Below are positions 42,385 through 51,188 of a stretch of 51,528 nucleotides of DNA, piece by piece. The stretch is from Paenibacillus xylanexedens (lineage in GTDB: Bacteria; Bacillota; Bacilli; Paenibacillales; Paenibacillaceae), in NCBI RefSeq assembly GCF_007676705.1, contig NZ_VEBF01000014.1:1-51528 (forward strand), written 5' to 3'. The stretch's first letter is position 1. Every line of letters begins with the position of its first letter. The position numbers and the translations under genes are program-made. The notes under the pieces were generated by a model, which had not been told where the DNA came from, ran no database searches, and saw nothing but the letters and a program-made list of their open reading frames with translations.

Positions 42385-43638
42385 ATGGAAAAATTGATGA
42401 TTAGTGGCGGACGTCCGTTACAGGGAACTGTAACCATAAGCGGCGCCAAGAACAGCGCCATTGCGCTTATTCCTGCAGCATTGCTTGCCGAGTCAGAAGT
42501 CGTGTTGGACAACCTTCCACTTTTGAGTGATGTGGCGGTTTATGCAGAAATTTTGGAGGAACTCGGAGCACATGTAACTTGGGAAGGCAGTCAGATGAAG
42601 ATTGATCCTTCTGACATCAAATCCATTCCTATGCCGAATGGTCCCGTGAAGAAGCTTCGTGCTTCGTATTATATGATGGGTGCACTATTAGGGCGTTTCA
42701 AAGAAGCGACCATAGGTTTACCAGGGGGCTGTAATTTCGAGCCTCGTCCAATTGATCAACATATCAAAGGGTTTGAAGCGCTTGGCGCAACCGTAACTAA
42801 CGAACACGGCTCCATTCATTTGCATGCCAAAGAGCTGCGCGGAGCAAAAATCTATCTTGATGTAAGCAGTGTCGGTGCAACCATTAATATCATGCTGGCG
42901 GCTACTCGTGCCAAAGGCTCTACAATTATCGAAAACGCGGCTAAAGAGCCTGAGATTATAGATGTAGCAACACTTCTGAATTCCATGGGTGCCAGCATCA
43001 AGGGTGCAGGTACCGAAACGATCCGTATTGAAGGGGTTTCGGAGCTTAAAGGCTGCCGTCATTCCATCATTCCGGACCGTATCCAAGCGGGTACGTATAT
43101 GATCGCTGCAGCGGCAACGCGCGGTGATGTTCTGATTGACAATGTGATTCCCAAACATCTGGAAGCTTTAACGGCAAAGCTGCTGGAGATGGGTGTTGGC
43201 ATTGAGGAATTGGATGAAAGTATACGTGTCATTGGTAAACCAAGCTATAACCACGTTGACGTGAAGGCACTTGTATATCCTGGTTTTCCAACCGATTTAC
43301 AGTCACCAATGACCAGTGTTTTAACACAGGCAACCGGTGTTAGTGTCCTGAGCGACTTTGTATACAGTAATCGGTTCAAGCATGTACCAGAGCTGGTGCG
43401 GATGGGCGCTAAGATTCGGGTAGAAGGACGGTCAGCGATTATTGAAGGCAGTGCATTGAACGCTGCCAAAGTAAAAGCATCCGATCTTCGCGCTGGAGCA
43501 GCGCTGGTGATCGCAGGTCTTACGGTCAGTGAAGGTGTGACTGAAGTAACAGGGGTCGAATATATCGATCGTGGTTACGATCACCTGGTGACCAATCTAC
43601 GTCTGCTTGGTGCAGATGTATGGCGGGAAACCGATTAA
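42385..43638 (+). CDS. murA: UDP-N-acetylglucosamine 1-carboxyvinyltransferase
   Basis: First committed step of peptidoglycan synthesis: transfers enolpyruvate from PEP to UDP-GlcNAc. 417 residues. Two-domain inside-out barrel; SGAKNSAIALIPAALLA at the N-terminus with Lys22, catalytic Cys116 in LPGGCNFEPRPIDQHI, the target of fosfomycin. ATG at 42385 with AGGGGGA about 11 bases upstream; the frame opens at 42340. Closest to the MurZ/MurAB type that sits between fbaA and rho in Bacillus; a second MurA is likely elsewhere in the genome. Confidence 0.96.
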   Translation: MEKLMISGGRPLQGTVTISGAKNSAIALIPAALLAESEVVLDNLPLLSDVAVYAEILEELGAHVTWEGSQMKIDPSDIKSIPMPNGPVKKLRASYYMMGALLGRFKEATIGLPGGCNFEPRPIDQHIKGFEALGATVTNEHGSIHLHAKELRGAKIYLDVSSVGATINIMLAATRAKGSTIIENAAKEPEIIDVATLLNSMGASIKGAGTETIRIEGVSELKGCRHSIIPDRIQAGTYMIAAAATRGDVLIDNVIPKHLEALTAKLLEMGVGIEELDESIRVIGKPSYNHVDVKALVYPGFPTDLQSPMTSVLTQATGVSVLSDFVYSNRFKHVPELVRMGAKIRVEGRSAIIEGSALNAAKVKASDLRAGAALVIAGLTVSEGVTEVTGVEYIDRGYDHLVTNLRLLGADVWRETD

Positions 43639-43737
43639 TTGATAAGCATCATGTATGATTCTGTCATGCACATGTTTATTTTAGCTGGATTGCATATCCT
43701 TTCAGTAATTGGGTAAACCTGTTTTAATAGAGTTCTC

Positions 43738-43804
43738 AGTCTCTCCGGCATAAGACGAAATGTTTCTGTTTCCTTTACCGGAGGGTCTTTTTTTGAATCA
43801 AACT
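43738..43804 (+). terminator. murA terminator
   Basis: AGTCTCTCCGG pairs with CCGGAGGGTCT (wobble pairs) around a 39-base loop, then T7. Confidence 0.7.
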
Positions 43805-43854
43805 TCATATGGCTGTAAGAACATCATTTCTCTTTCCCCAACCCCCGGTTTTGT

Positions 43855-44088
43855 TTGAACCTGCGCGCCATAGCCGGTCTACCTGGATCGATCGCCTCAT
43901 TGAATCGTGTTCACTCATTAGCGGATTATGCCGAATATGGCCATCCCACCCGGAAACTTACACTCAAAGACAAGTATTTGCATTATAACGGTTACATTCC
44001 GTACAATGGACAGAAGAGATTGTGGCAGACGCTGCGCTCTATAGCCGGAACATCTAGCGAAACTATCCATTTCACACGGACTTATTAA
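43855..44088 (+). CDS. Doubtful small ORF in the rho leader
   Basis: 77 codons from a TTG without a ribosome-binding site, ending 19 bases before rho. The sequence (KYLHYNGYIPYNGQKRLWQT, TSSETIHFTRTY) is aromatic-rich and resembles no family that I know. It could be a leader peptide or chance. The octamer ATAGCCGG occurs twice in it. Confidence 0.2.
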   Translation: MNLRAIAGLPGSIASLNRVHSLADYAEYGHPTRKLTLKDKYLHYNGYIPYNGQKRLWQTLRSIAGTSSETIHFTRTY

Positions 44089-44107
44089 TTGAATAGGTGG
44101 TTATTAT

Positions 44108-45433
44108 ATGGATCTACAAATTTCCGATTTGGAAGAAATGAAACTAACGGACCTCTACAAGCTGGCCAAAAAATATCAGATTCCTTACTATGGTACGTTA
44201 AAAAAGAAAGAATTAATCTTTGCTATATTACGTGCACAAGCCGAACAAAGCGGTCTGATGTTCATGCAAGGCGTACTCGAAATTTTACCTGAAGGTTACG
44301 GATTTCTTCGGCCGATCAACTACTTGCCAAGCACGGAAGACATCTACATCTCAGCTTCTCAGATTCGCAAGTTTGACCTAAGAACAGGTGACCTCGTATC
44401 AGGCAAGTGTAGGACGCCTAAGGAAAACGAGAGATACTTCGGTTTGTTGCAAGTCAACGCTGTAAATGGTGAGAATCCATCGGCGGCTGCAGAGCGACTT
44501 CACTTCCCGGCACTAACCCCACTGTATCCGCAGAAAAAACTGGTTCTCGAAACATCCCCCAACCATTTGTCCACACGCATTATGGATGTGCTCGCCCCAG
44601 TAGGATTGGGACAGCGCGGATTGATCGTAGCACCTCCCAAAGCGGGTAAAACGCTTCTCCTCAAAGAAATTGCCAACAGCATCTCAACTAACAATCCAGA
44701 AATTGAACTGTTTGTCCTGTTGATTGATGAACGTCCAGAGGAAGTAACGGATATGTCACGTTCGGTAAAAGGGGAAGTTGTGGCTTCGACATTTGATGAA
44801 CTGCCTGAGAATCATATCAAGGTGGCGGAATTGGTGCTTGAACGTGCGCTTCGTTTGGTTGAGGCTAAAAAGGATGTCGTTATCCTGCTGGATAGCATTA
44901 CACGTCTTGCCCGTGCATATAACCTGGTTATTCCACCATCTGGTCGTACGCTTAGTGGTGGTATTGACCCAGCTGCATTCCATCGTCCGAAACGTTTCTT
45001 CGGTTCTGCACGGAATGTGGAAGAAGGCGGAAGTTTGACCATCCTGGCAACGGCATTAATTGATACCGGTTCACGTATGGATGACGTCATTTATGAAGAG
45101 TTTAAGGGTACGGGTAATATGGAGTTGCATCTGGACCGTCGTCTGGCTGAACGTCGTATATTCCCGGCAATCGACATTCGTCGTTCTGGTACGCGTCGTG
45201 AAGAAGTGTTGCTCAGCAAGGAAGAGCTGGATACAATCTGGGCGATTCGCAAGAATATGAATGATTCCCATGACTTTGTCGAAGGTTTCCTGAAGAAACT
45301 TCGCAACAGCAAGACAAATGCAGAGTTTTTGGCGGCATTTGATTCAGCTGGTAATAGTCCAACAAGCAATTCGGGGACAACAACAACCCGTCGCTCACCA
45401 AGACAGACAGCTACGTCAGGTACATCGACATAA
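44108..45433 (+). CDS. rho: Transcription termination factor Rho
   Basis: ATP-driven RNA translocase that ends untranslated transcripts. 441 residues. N-terminal helix bundle (LEEMKLTDLYKLAKKYQIPY), OB-type RNA-binding domain (GVLEILPEGYGFLRP), Walker A GQRGLIVAPPKAGKT, Walker B VVILLDSITRLARAYN, Q-loop and R-loop segments (GSLTILATALIDTGSRMDD). The last 30 residues are a Ser/Thr-rich tail. ATG at 44108 with AGGTGG upstream. Order murA-rho-rpmE is like Bacillus, except that a radical SAM gene sits before rpmE. Confidence 0.97.
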   Translation: MDLQISDLEEMKLTDLYKLAKKYQIPYYGTLKKKELIFAILRAQAEQSGLMFMQGVLEILPEGYGFLRPINYLPSTEDIYISASQIRKFDLRTGDLVSGKCRTPKENERYFGLLQVNAVNGENPSAAAERLHFPALTPLYPQKKLVLETSPNHLSTRIMDVLAPVGLGQRGLIVAPPKAGKTLLLKEIANSISTNNPEIELFVLLIDERPEEVTDMSRSVKGEVVASTFDELPENHIKVAELVLERALRLVEAKKDVVILLDSITRLARAYNLVIPPSGRTLSGGIDPAAFHRPKRFFGSARNVEEGGSLTILATALIDTGSRMDDVIYEEFKGTGNMELHLDRRLAERRIFPAIDIRRSGTRREEVLLSKEELDTIWAIRKNMNDSHDFVEGFLKKLRNSKTNAEFLAAFDSAGNSPTSNSGTTTTRRSPRQTATSGTST

Positions 45434-45530
45434 GTGTCGCTCGACCCATAACATGCGTTTAGCAGCGTTGCTGTGAATTTTACAATACACTCGTCGTTAG
45501 GTTTAACCCATTAGATGTGAGGAGAACATC

Positions 45531-46805
45531 ATGTATTTAGTATACGCAGATGAAAAAGGTAATGTATTTGATCACCCATCCCTGTACGGGCTTGCCCGCA
45601 GCGGAGATATGATCGTTGAAATTATGGAGGATGAACTTATCCCTTTGCCGGAGGGTGCGACTTTGGTTGGACTCCCAAGTACTCGGCCCATTGGTATGGA
45701 CCCGGATACAGGTGAGATGTTGCCGATGCCAACGGACACACAGGCTGTAGGTGCGTTGCTTCCACAGGGATTCACTCGTTTGTGTCTCCCTGGTTATGTG
45801 AAGACGGATAAAGAGTATAAATTGCCGTTATTCGGCTATTCCGCAGTAGTTTGGAAAGATGGCGGTTTCTATGTCACGGCTGCGAAGTCGGATAGTCCTG
45901 ACCAATGGAATCCGCTGAACTGTGATCGGGATGATGTGCGTTCCGGAGTTAAACGGTTGACGGAGCAATATCCCGAGAACCGTCTTTATACCCATCTGTC
46001 CAATTGTGCGCTCGGATATGAATGTCTAACTTCGTCGAACACGTTCCTGAATCGTTGGGAAGGCGGGGTGCCGGTATCCTATTCCTGTAATGCGGGTTGT
46101 TTCGGATGTATCTCCGAGCAACCGGATGATAGTGGTTTTGTTTCCCCGCAGACACGTATGAACTTCCGCCCGCGGGTGGATGAGATTGTCCAAGTCATGA
46201 TGGAGCACCTGAAGACACCGGAATCCATCATTAGCTTTGGACAAGGTTGTGAAGGGGAGCCTTCCACGCAGGCCAAGCTGATTATCGAAGCCATTCGTGA
46301 AGTGCGTTCCGTCACGGATATGGGGTATATCAACATTAATACCAATGCGGGTCTGAATGATCACATTAGAGGAATTGTTGACGCTGGATTGGATCTAATG
46401 CGCGTAAGTACAATTAGTGCACTGGATGACCACTATAACGCCTACTATAAGCCGCGTGGCTATACCTTGGCCAATGTCGAGAAGTCGATGAAATATGCAG
46501 CGCAGCAGGGGGTATACACCTCCATTAACTATTTGATCTTCCCAGGCGTAACAGATCGTGAGGAAGAGATTGAGGCAATGATTGAGTTTGCACGAAGAAC
46601 GGATCTGCGTTTGATTCAGATGCGCAATCTCAATATTGATCCGGAGAGCTATCTGGAGTTAATTCCTCCGGCTCAAGGTGATATCTTGGGCATGAAGCAG
46701 ATGATTGAAATCTTTGAAGATGAGTTGCCTGATGTGGTGATTGGATCGTATACTCACGTTCCACCAGCTGGAATGGCACGTCCAAAACGGTTAATTACCT
46801 CTTAA
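45531..46805 (+). CDS. Radical SAM protein of unknown function
   Basis: 424 residues. The cluster motif CNAGCFGC (CxxxCxxC, at about residues 187-194) binds a 4Fe-4S centre and SAM; SFGQGCEGEPS and INTNAGLNDHIRGIVDAGLDLMRVS follow as barrel strands. The first 170 residues form a separate N-terminal region with DEKGNVFDHPSLYGLARSGD and a Cys pair in SNCALGYEC (about 157-163), which could bind zinc or a second cluster. No partner peptide or known pathway gene is adjacent; it lies between rho and rpmE. ATG at 45531 with GAGGAG upstream. Substrate unknown. Confidence 0.88.
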   Translation: MYLVYADEKGNVFDHPSLYGLARSGDMIVEIMEDELIPLPEGATLVGLPSTRPIGMDPDTGEMLPMPTDTQAVGALLPQGFTRLCLPGYVKTDKEYKLPLFGYSAVVWKDGGFYVTAAKSDSPDQWNPLNCDRDDVRSGVKRLTEQYPENRLYTHLSNCALGYECLTSSNTFLNRWEGGVPVSYSCNAGCFGCISEQPDDSGFVSPQTRMNFRPRVDEIVQVMMEHLKTPESIISFGQGCEGEPSTQAKLIIEAIREVRSVTDMGYININTNAGLNDHIRGIVDAGLDLMRVSTISALDDHYNAYYKPRGYTLANVEKSMKYAAQQGVYTSINYLIFPGVTDREEEIEAMIEFARRTDLRLIQMRNLNIDPESYLELIPPAQGDILGMKQMIEIFEDELPDVVIGSYTHVPPAGMARPKRLITS

Positions 46806-46815
46806 CAATAATGGA

Positions 46816-46905
46816 TTGCAACAGGCATTAGGCCGTGTTATAATCTCAGAGTTGTGCCATTTACTCTGGGTCCGCTTGAGGCTCAGGGCGGAAAGAGGTG
46901 AAAGG
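46816..46905 (+). promoter_or_regulatory. rpmE promoter and leader
   Basis: TTGCAA (46816-46821), 17 bases, TATAAT (46839-46844); start near 46851. The 55-nt leader has a hairpin TCCGC-TTGAGGCTCAGG-GCGGA next to the ribosome-binding site. It may be the autoregulatory L31 leader reported in Firmicutes; I cannot confirm the match. Confidence 0.65.
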
Positions 46906-46907
46906 TA

Positions 46908-47105
46908 ATGAAAGAAGCAATTCATCCTAATTACACGATTGGTCAAGTATCTTGCGCTTGCGGGAATACTTTTGAGACAGGTTCGGTTAAAGACGGACTT
47001 CGTGTAGAGATTTGCTCCGCGTGCCACCCGTTCTTCACAGGTAAACAGAAGTTTATCGATGCTGGCGGCCGTGTTGATCGTTTCAAGAAGAAATACGGAA
47101 TCTAA
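46908..47105 (+). CDS. rpmE: 50S ribosomal protein L31, zinc-binding type
   Basis: 65 residues. Zinc ligands Cys in SCACGNTFETG and CSACHPFFTGKQK, so this is the C+ form that is replaced by a Cys-less paralogue during zinc shortage. RFKKKYG near the end is typical. ATG at 46908 with AGAGGTGAAAGG upstream. Own promoter and terminator. Confidence 0.97.
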   Translation: MKEAIHPNYTIGQVSCACGNTFETGSVKDGLRVEICSACHPFFTGKQKFIDAGGRVDRFKKKYGI

Positions 47106-47146
47106 TAGGACAATTCTTGGAGTTGTCTGCTAATTGCATCCAACCC

Positions 47147-47174
47147 ACCCCTGCTGATCTGGCAGGGGTTTTTT
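47147..47174 (+). terminator. rpmE terminator
   Basis: ACCCCTGC with GCAGGGGT around TGATCTG, then T6. Confidence 0.9.
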
Positions 47175-47216
47175 ATATGTTTTATATATACATTGTTGCT
47201 GCTGCGTTCCTTCTGG

Positions 47217-47245
47217 TTGCAATTTGGATAACCTTACGTTATACT
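47217..47245 (+). promoter_or_regulatory. SRP RNA promoter
   Basis: TTGCAA (47217-47222), 17 bases, TATACT (47240-47245). Start near 47252. Confidence 0.75.
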
Positions 47246-47253
47246 ATTTCTTA

Positions 47254-47522
47254 CCGTGCTAGATGGGGAGGTAGCGGTGCCCTGTAACTCGCAATCCGCT
47301 ATAGCGAGGTTGAATTCCTGCTAGAGGTTTTGTCGATGTGAGGTTTGGTCCCTGAACGTGGTGTTGACGGTTGGGTCCTCCGCAATGAGTACTCATGAAC
47401 CTGGTCAGGTCCGGAAGGAAGCAGCCATAAGTGAGATCACTCTTGTGCCGGAGGGTCGCCTAGCCCGAGCTATTGTTCAGGGGTGCCACTTGGATCGCAA
47501 ATATCGATAGCAGGTGCACGGC
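47254..47522 (+). ncRNA. scr: Signal recognition particle RNA (large, Alu-containing)
   Basis: The 5' part GCTAGATGGGGAGGTAGCGG matches the Alu domain and GGTCCGGAAGGAAGCAGC matches the conserved S-domain tetraloop hairpin bound by Ffh. CCGTGC at the 5' end pairs with GCACGG at the 3' end. About 269 nt, like Bacillus scRNA. It lies upstream of dnaX, as in Bacillus subtilis. Confidence 0.95.
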
Positions 47523-47539
47523 TTACCATTTAAATGTAG

Positions 47540-47575
47540 AGACCTTTGCAGTTGTATGTATGCAGAGGTCTTTTT
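47540..47575 (+). terminator. SRP RNA terminator
   Basis: AGACCTTTGCA pairs with TGCAGAGGTCT, then T5. Confidence 0.88.
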
Positions 47576-47617
47576 GATATGTCTTAAAAAACCACGCATG
47601 AATGAGTCAGATAAAGT

Positions 47618-47645
47618 TTGGATTCACCCTGGAATATAGTATAAT
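47618..47645 (+). promoter_or_regulatory. Putative dnaX promoter
   Basis: TTGGAT (47618-47623), 16 bases, TATAAT (47640-47645), 50 bases before dnaX. Confidence 0.55.
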
Positions 47646-47695
47646 AGGGGAACGACAAAGGACTCGAATGCGAAGTGGAAGGAAGGTAACGCATC

Positions 47696-49441
47696 ATGGA
47701 GCATATCGCGTTATACCGGGCTTGGCGTCCCCAGTCGTTTCAAGATATGGTGGGACAACAGCATATTATTCAGACCTTGCAGAACGCGATTCGTGAACAG
47801 CGGACTTCCCATGCCTACTTATTTAGCGGGCCCAGAGGAACGGGAAAGACGAGTGCCGCCAAGATTTTGGCCAAAGCTGTGAACTGCGAACGTGGGCCTG
47901 CGCCTGAACCTTGTAACGAGTGTGAAGCTTGCCGTAGGATTACGACTGGCGCTGTGATGGATGTGCAGGAGATTGATGCTGCATCCAATCGGGGCGTTGA
48001 GGAGATCCGTGATCTTCGGGAAAAGGTAAAATATGCGCCAACCGAAGTCCGGCAGAAAGTCTATATTATCGATGAAGTGCACATGCTGACGACGGAGGCA
48101 TTCAATGCTTTGCTCAAAACATTGGAGGAGCCACCGCCACATGTGATGTTTATTTTGGCAACAACGGAACCGCACCGCCTTCCGGCTACCATTATATCGC
48201 GCTGTCAGCGATTTGATTTTCGCCGGGTTTCCCTAGAAGAGCAGACAGCAAGACTTACACTGATCTGTGAACAGGAAGGCATGGAAGCTGACCAGGACGC
48301 TCTCCAATACATTGCCCGTTTATCGGATGGTGGAATGAGGGATGCACTTAGTGTGCTGGATCAGATCTCTTCATTTACGGATGGACGAGTAACGTACCAG
48401 CAGGTTATGGACATGACGGGTGGAATTGCTTCAGAGCAATTTGCCAAACTGGCTGCTTCACTGCTCAAAGGTGATGTTGGTCATATTTTGCAGATGATTG
48501 AAGGCTTCATGCATGAAGGAAAAAGTGCAGACAAGTGTATGGAGAATTTACTGTATTATTTCCGTGATTTGCTTATGATTAAGATGGTACCTGATGCAGA
48601 CAAACTGACGGACCGGGTACTTAATCCGGAAGCTTTCCGTGATATGGCGGAGTCATTCACCAAGGAACAACTGTTCCATATGATCGACACCCTTAATCGG
48701 TACCAGAGTGAAATGAAATATGCGGTACAGCCACAGACATTATTTGAAGTCGCATTGCTTAAACTGTGTAGTATTCCAGCACAAGGAGAGGCTTCTGTTC
48801 AGGTGGGAGCTTCAACTCATGCGGCGCCAGCTGATGGGGGAGAGATCAACCGCTTGAAGCAGCAGCTTGCTGAGCTGGAGAAGAAATTGGATCGTGCACT
48901 TAAGAGCGGGTTGTCTGGTGGAGATGGCGCATCAAGTGCTCCGTCGCGTCCGGCAACAAGAGCCCCTGTATCGAGAGGGAACTCGCCTGCGAAGCTTCCT
49001 GCACAGTTGGATCAATATGTTGCGCGCAAGGGAGCCCCTGAGTTCGCAGAGATCAGCAAAAAATGGAGTCAGATCCTGCAACGGGTGAAGGAAGAGAGAG
49101 TTACCGTTCACGCCTGGTTTGTGGATGGTGAGCCAGTATCATTGCTTGAAGACAACGTTCTGGTTGCTTTCAAAAACAATATTCACCGTGAAACGACGGA
49201 GAAGCAGGCTAACCGCGAAGTCATTGAGCGGGTGTTGTCCGAACAACTTGGGCGTCCGGCACGATTGGTGACGATGATGCTCAAAGATTGGACCGGAGCA
49301 ATGGAAGGAGCTTCTGAAGCGCCAAAGGAGGACTTTAAGCTTGAACCTGAGCATGAAGACGGCGGTTCAGGCAACCAACAGCCTTGGATTGATGAAGCCA
49401 TCCAGCTCTTTGGTGAGGACCTTGTAGTGATCAAAGAATAA
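47696..49441 (+). CDS. dnaX: DNA polymerase III subunit gamma/tau
   Basis: Clamp-loader ATPase of the replisome. 581 residues. AAA+ domain with Walker A FSGPRGTGKTSAAKI, zinc-binding Cys residues (CERGPAPEPCNECEAC), DEVHML as Walker B and sensor-1 LATTEPHRLP. Clamp-loader collar around 240-370, then a linker with a coiled-coil segment (INRLKQQLAELEKKLDRAL) and a C-terminal tau-like domain. ATG at 47696 with GGAAGGTAA upstream. First gene of the dnaX-ebfC-recR group. Confidence 0.97.
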   Translation: MEHIALYRAWRPQSFQDMVGQQHIIQTLQNAIREQRTSHAYLFSGPRGTGKTSAAKILAKAVNCERGPAPEPCNECEACRRITTGAVMDVQEIDAASNRGVEEIRDLREKVKYAPTEVRQKVYIIDEVHMLTTEAFNALLKTLEEPPPHVMFILATTEPHRLPATIISRCQRFDFRRVSLEEQTARLTLICEQEGMEADQDALQYIARLSDGGMRDALSVLDQISSFTDGRVTYQQVMDMTGGIASEQFAKLAASLLKGDVGHILQMIEGFMHEGKSADKCMENLLYYFRDLLMIKMVPDADKLTDRVLNPEAFRDMAESFTKEQLFHMIDTLNRYQSEMKYAVQPQTLFEVALLKLCSIPAQGEASVQVGASTHAAPADGGEINRLKQQLAELEKKLDRALKSGLSGGDGASSAPSRPATRAPVSRGNSPAKLPAQLDQYVARKGAPEFAEISKKWSQILQRVKEERVTVHAWFVDGEPVSLLEDNVLVAFKNNIHRETTEKQANREVIERVLSEQLGRPARLVTMMLKDWTGAMEGASEAPKEDFKLEPEHEDGGSGNQQPWIDEAIQLFGEDLVVIKE

Positions 49442-49482
49442 TGCGCATAGCGCGATAACTATAACAAAGGAGATGAACAATT

Positions 49483-49794
49483 ATGAACAACATGAACCAA
49501 ATGATGAAACAAGTGAAGAAGATGCAGGAGCAAATGCTGAAAGCACAAGAGGAACTGGCGGACAAAACAGTCCAAGGTACTTCGGGCGGCGGCGTTGTAA
49601 CGGCTGAAGTTAACGGACACAAGAAATTGCTTGCTATCACGATCAAACCTGAAGCAGTAGATCCGGAAGATGTTGAAATGTTGCAGGATCTCGTTATGAC
49701 AGCAGTTAATGATGCAATGGCCAAAGCCGATGAGATTGCCAACAAAGATATGGGCAAGTTCACAGGTGGCATGAATATTCCGGGACTATTTTAA
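49483..49794 (+). CDS. Nucleoid-associated protein, YbaB/EbfC family
   Basis: 103 residues. Helical hairpin (MNQMMKQVKKMQEQMLKAQEE) then a beta segment GGGVVTAEVNGHKKLLAITI and a second helix. Family members form dimers that bind DNA. Its place between dnaX and recR is conserved across bacteria (yaaK in Bacillus). ATG at 49483 with AAAGGAG upstream. The Met-rich start is usual. Confidence 0.96.
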   Translation: MNNMNQMMKQVKKMQEQMLKAQEELADKTVQGTSGGGVVTAEVNGHKKLLAITIKPEAVDPEDVEMLQDLVMTAVNDAMAKADEIANKDMGKFTGGMNIPGLF

Positions 49795-49828
49795 TTTAAA
49801 TTGATCCTGTCAAAGGAGACATAATCGA

Positions 49829-50428
49829 TTGTATTATCCCGAACCAATAGCCAAGCTGATTGATGCCTTTACCCGTTTGCCAGGTGTGGGCCCCAAGACA
49901 GCAGCGCGTTTAGCTTTTCATGTGCTTAACATGAAGGAAGATGACGTTATCGATTTTGCCAAAGCACTCGTGAGTGTGAAGCGCAATCTTCATTACTGCT
50001 CAGTGTGTTGTAATATCACCGATACGGATCCGTGTCGCATCTGTCAGGATAAGTCCAGGGATGTCTCTGTTATCTGTGTAGTTCAGGATTCGAAAGATCT
50101 GGTTGCCATGGAGCGCACCAAGGAATTCGATGGATACTATCATGTGTTACAGGGTGCGATTTCACCTATGGAGGGAATTGGCCCGGACGATATTCGTTTG
50201 AAGGAACTTCTGGTTCGATTAAGTGATGAACGGATAAAAGAGATCATTCTGGCGACGAACCCCAATATTGAGGGTGAGGCTACAGCGATGTACATCTCCC
50301 GCTTGGTGCGTCCGTTTGAGATCAGTGTGACTCGAATCGCCCATGGATTGCCTGTAGGAGGCGATCTGGAGTATGCCGATGAGGTGACTCTTTCGAAAGC
50401 CTTGGAAGGGCGCAGGGAGATGCGTTAG
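49829..50428 (+). CDS. recR: Recombination protein RecR
   Basis: 199 residues, full length. Helix-hairpin-helix (FTRLPGVGPKTAARLAFHVL), four-Cys zinc finger (CSVCCNITDTDPCRIC), Toprim domain (SVICVVQDSKDLVAMERT, with GAISPMEGIGPDD) and C-terminal tail. Acts with RecF and RecO to load RecA at gaps. TTG start at 49829 with AAAGGAGA upstream. 34 bases after ebfC, so same operon. Confidence 0.97.
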   Translation: MYYPEPIAKLIDAFTRLPGVGPKTAARLAFHVLNMKEDDVIDFAKALVSVKRNLHYCSVCCNITDTDPCRICQDKSRDVSVICVVQDSKDLVAMERTKEFDGYYHVLQGAISPMEGIGPDDIRLKELLVRLSDERIKEIILATNPNIEGEATAMYISRLVRPFEISVTRIAHGLPVGGDLEYADEVTLSKALEGRREMR

Positions 50429-50493
50429 TGTATTTGTTTTAAACACAGCATACTCCGGAGAGACTTTGTGTGCTAAATATGATTCTTTTAACC

Positions 50494-50520
50494 AAGAGAG
50501 CCTTAGGGCTCTCTTTTTTT
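50494..50520 (+). terminator. recR terminator
   Basis: AAGAGAGCC with GGGCTCTCTT around a 3-base loop, then a T run. Confidence 0.88.
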
Positions 50521-50609
50521 GTGAGGAAAATGAAATGTCCAAGTTCTAAGTTTGTCCTTTCCCTGATAAGTATGAGAATATGCTGCACTGATCAGGAGGG
50601 GGAGAGTTT

Positions 50610-50885
50610 ATGTTTAAGTGGCGAAATATACGGAACTCGATGGAGAAGCGCAACAGAATGTTGAAGGAACTTGAGGCGGATCAAATCTATGCAGATATTC
50701 AGTTGGCAAAACAGGAATGGGAGCGGGCAATGAGACAGTTCGAAGATGCGCAGGGGCAGGATGAGATTGATTATGCCATTTATGTGTTGGAGGCAGCCGA
50801 GCGGAAGTACCAGATTCATTTGAAGAGAGCGAAGCGAGCCCGGGCGAATGATGATGTTACATCACAGCGAGGGGTTAGTATGTAG
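50610..50885 (+). CDS. yaaL: DUF2508 family protein (YaaL)
   Basis: 91 residues, mostly helical and highly charged (MEKRNRMLKELEADQIYADI, AKQEWERAMRQFEDAQGQDE). YaaL-type proteins of unknown role sit between recR and bofA in Bacillus, as here. ATG at 50610 with AGGAGGGGGAG upstream. Confidence 0.9.
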   Translation: MFKWRNIRNSMEKRNRMLKELEADQIYADIQLAKQEWERAMRQFEDAQGQDEIDYAIYVLEAAERKYQIHLKRAKRARANDDVTSQRGVSM

Positions 50886-50918
50886 AGTCAGGTTTACATT
50901 AAACACGGAGGTGTACAT

Positions 50919-51188
50919 ATGAAGAGTATTGTATTGGGGAGTATATTGGTTGTATCGTTACTGGGACTTTTCGTTGTATTGTTCAGAAAGCGAATAGGGT
51001 TATCGTTTTTCACGTCTTTTGGAATTCATCTGGTGCTGGCTGCAGTAGGGATTTACATCGTGAATTATTCCGGTTGGATTACAGGTACCTACATCCCGCT
51101 GAACCCTGCAACGATAGGGACTGTAACTGTTTTGGGATTGCCAGGTGTAGGGCTGTTATTGGGGTTAAAAATTTCTTTGTTCGGATAG
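50919..51188 (+). CDS. bofA: Pro-sigma-K processing inhibitor BofA
   Basis: 89 residues, two membrane helices (about 3-22 and 34-50) and a hydrophobic C-terminal part (NPATIGTVTVLGLPGVGLLLGLKI) with the conserved Asn-Pro. BofA holds the SpoIVFB protease inactive in the forespore outer membrane until a signal arrives, so it controls late mother-cell gene expression. ATG at 50919 with CGGAGGTG upstream. Lies directly before an rRNA operon, as Bacillus bofA lies before rrnA. Confidence 0.95.
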   Translation: MKSIVLGSILVVSLLGLFVVLFRKRIGLSFFTSFGIHLVLAAVGIYIVNYSGWITGTYIPLNPATIGTVTVLGLPGVGLLLGLKISLFG

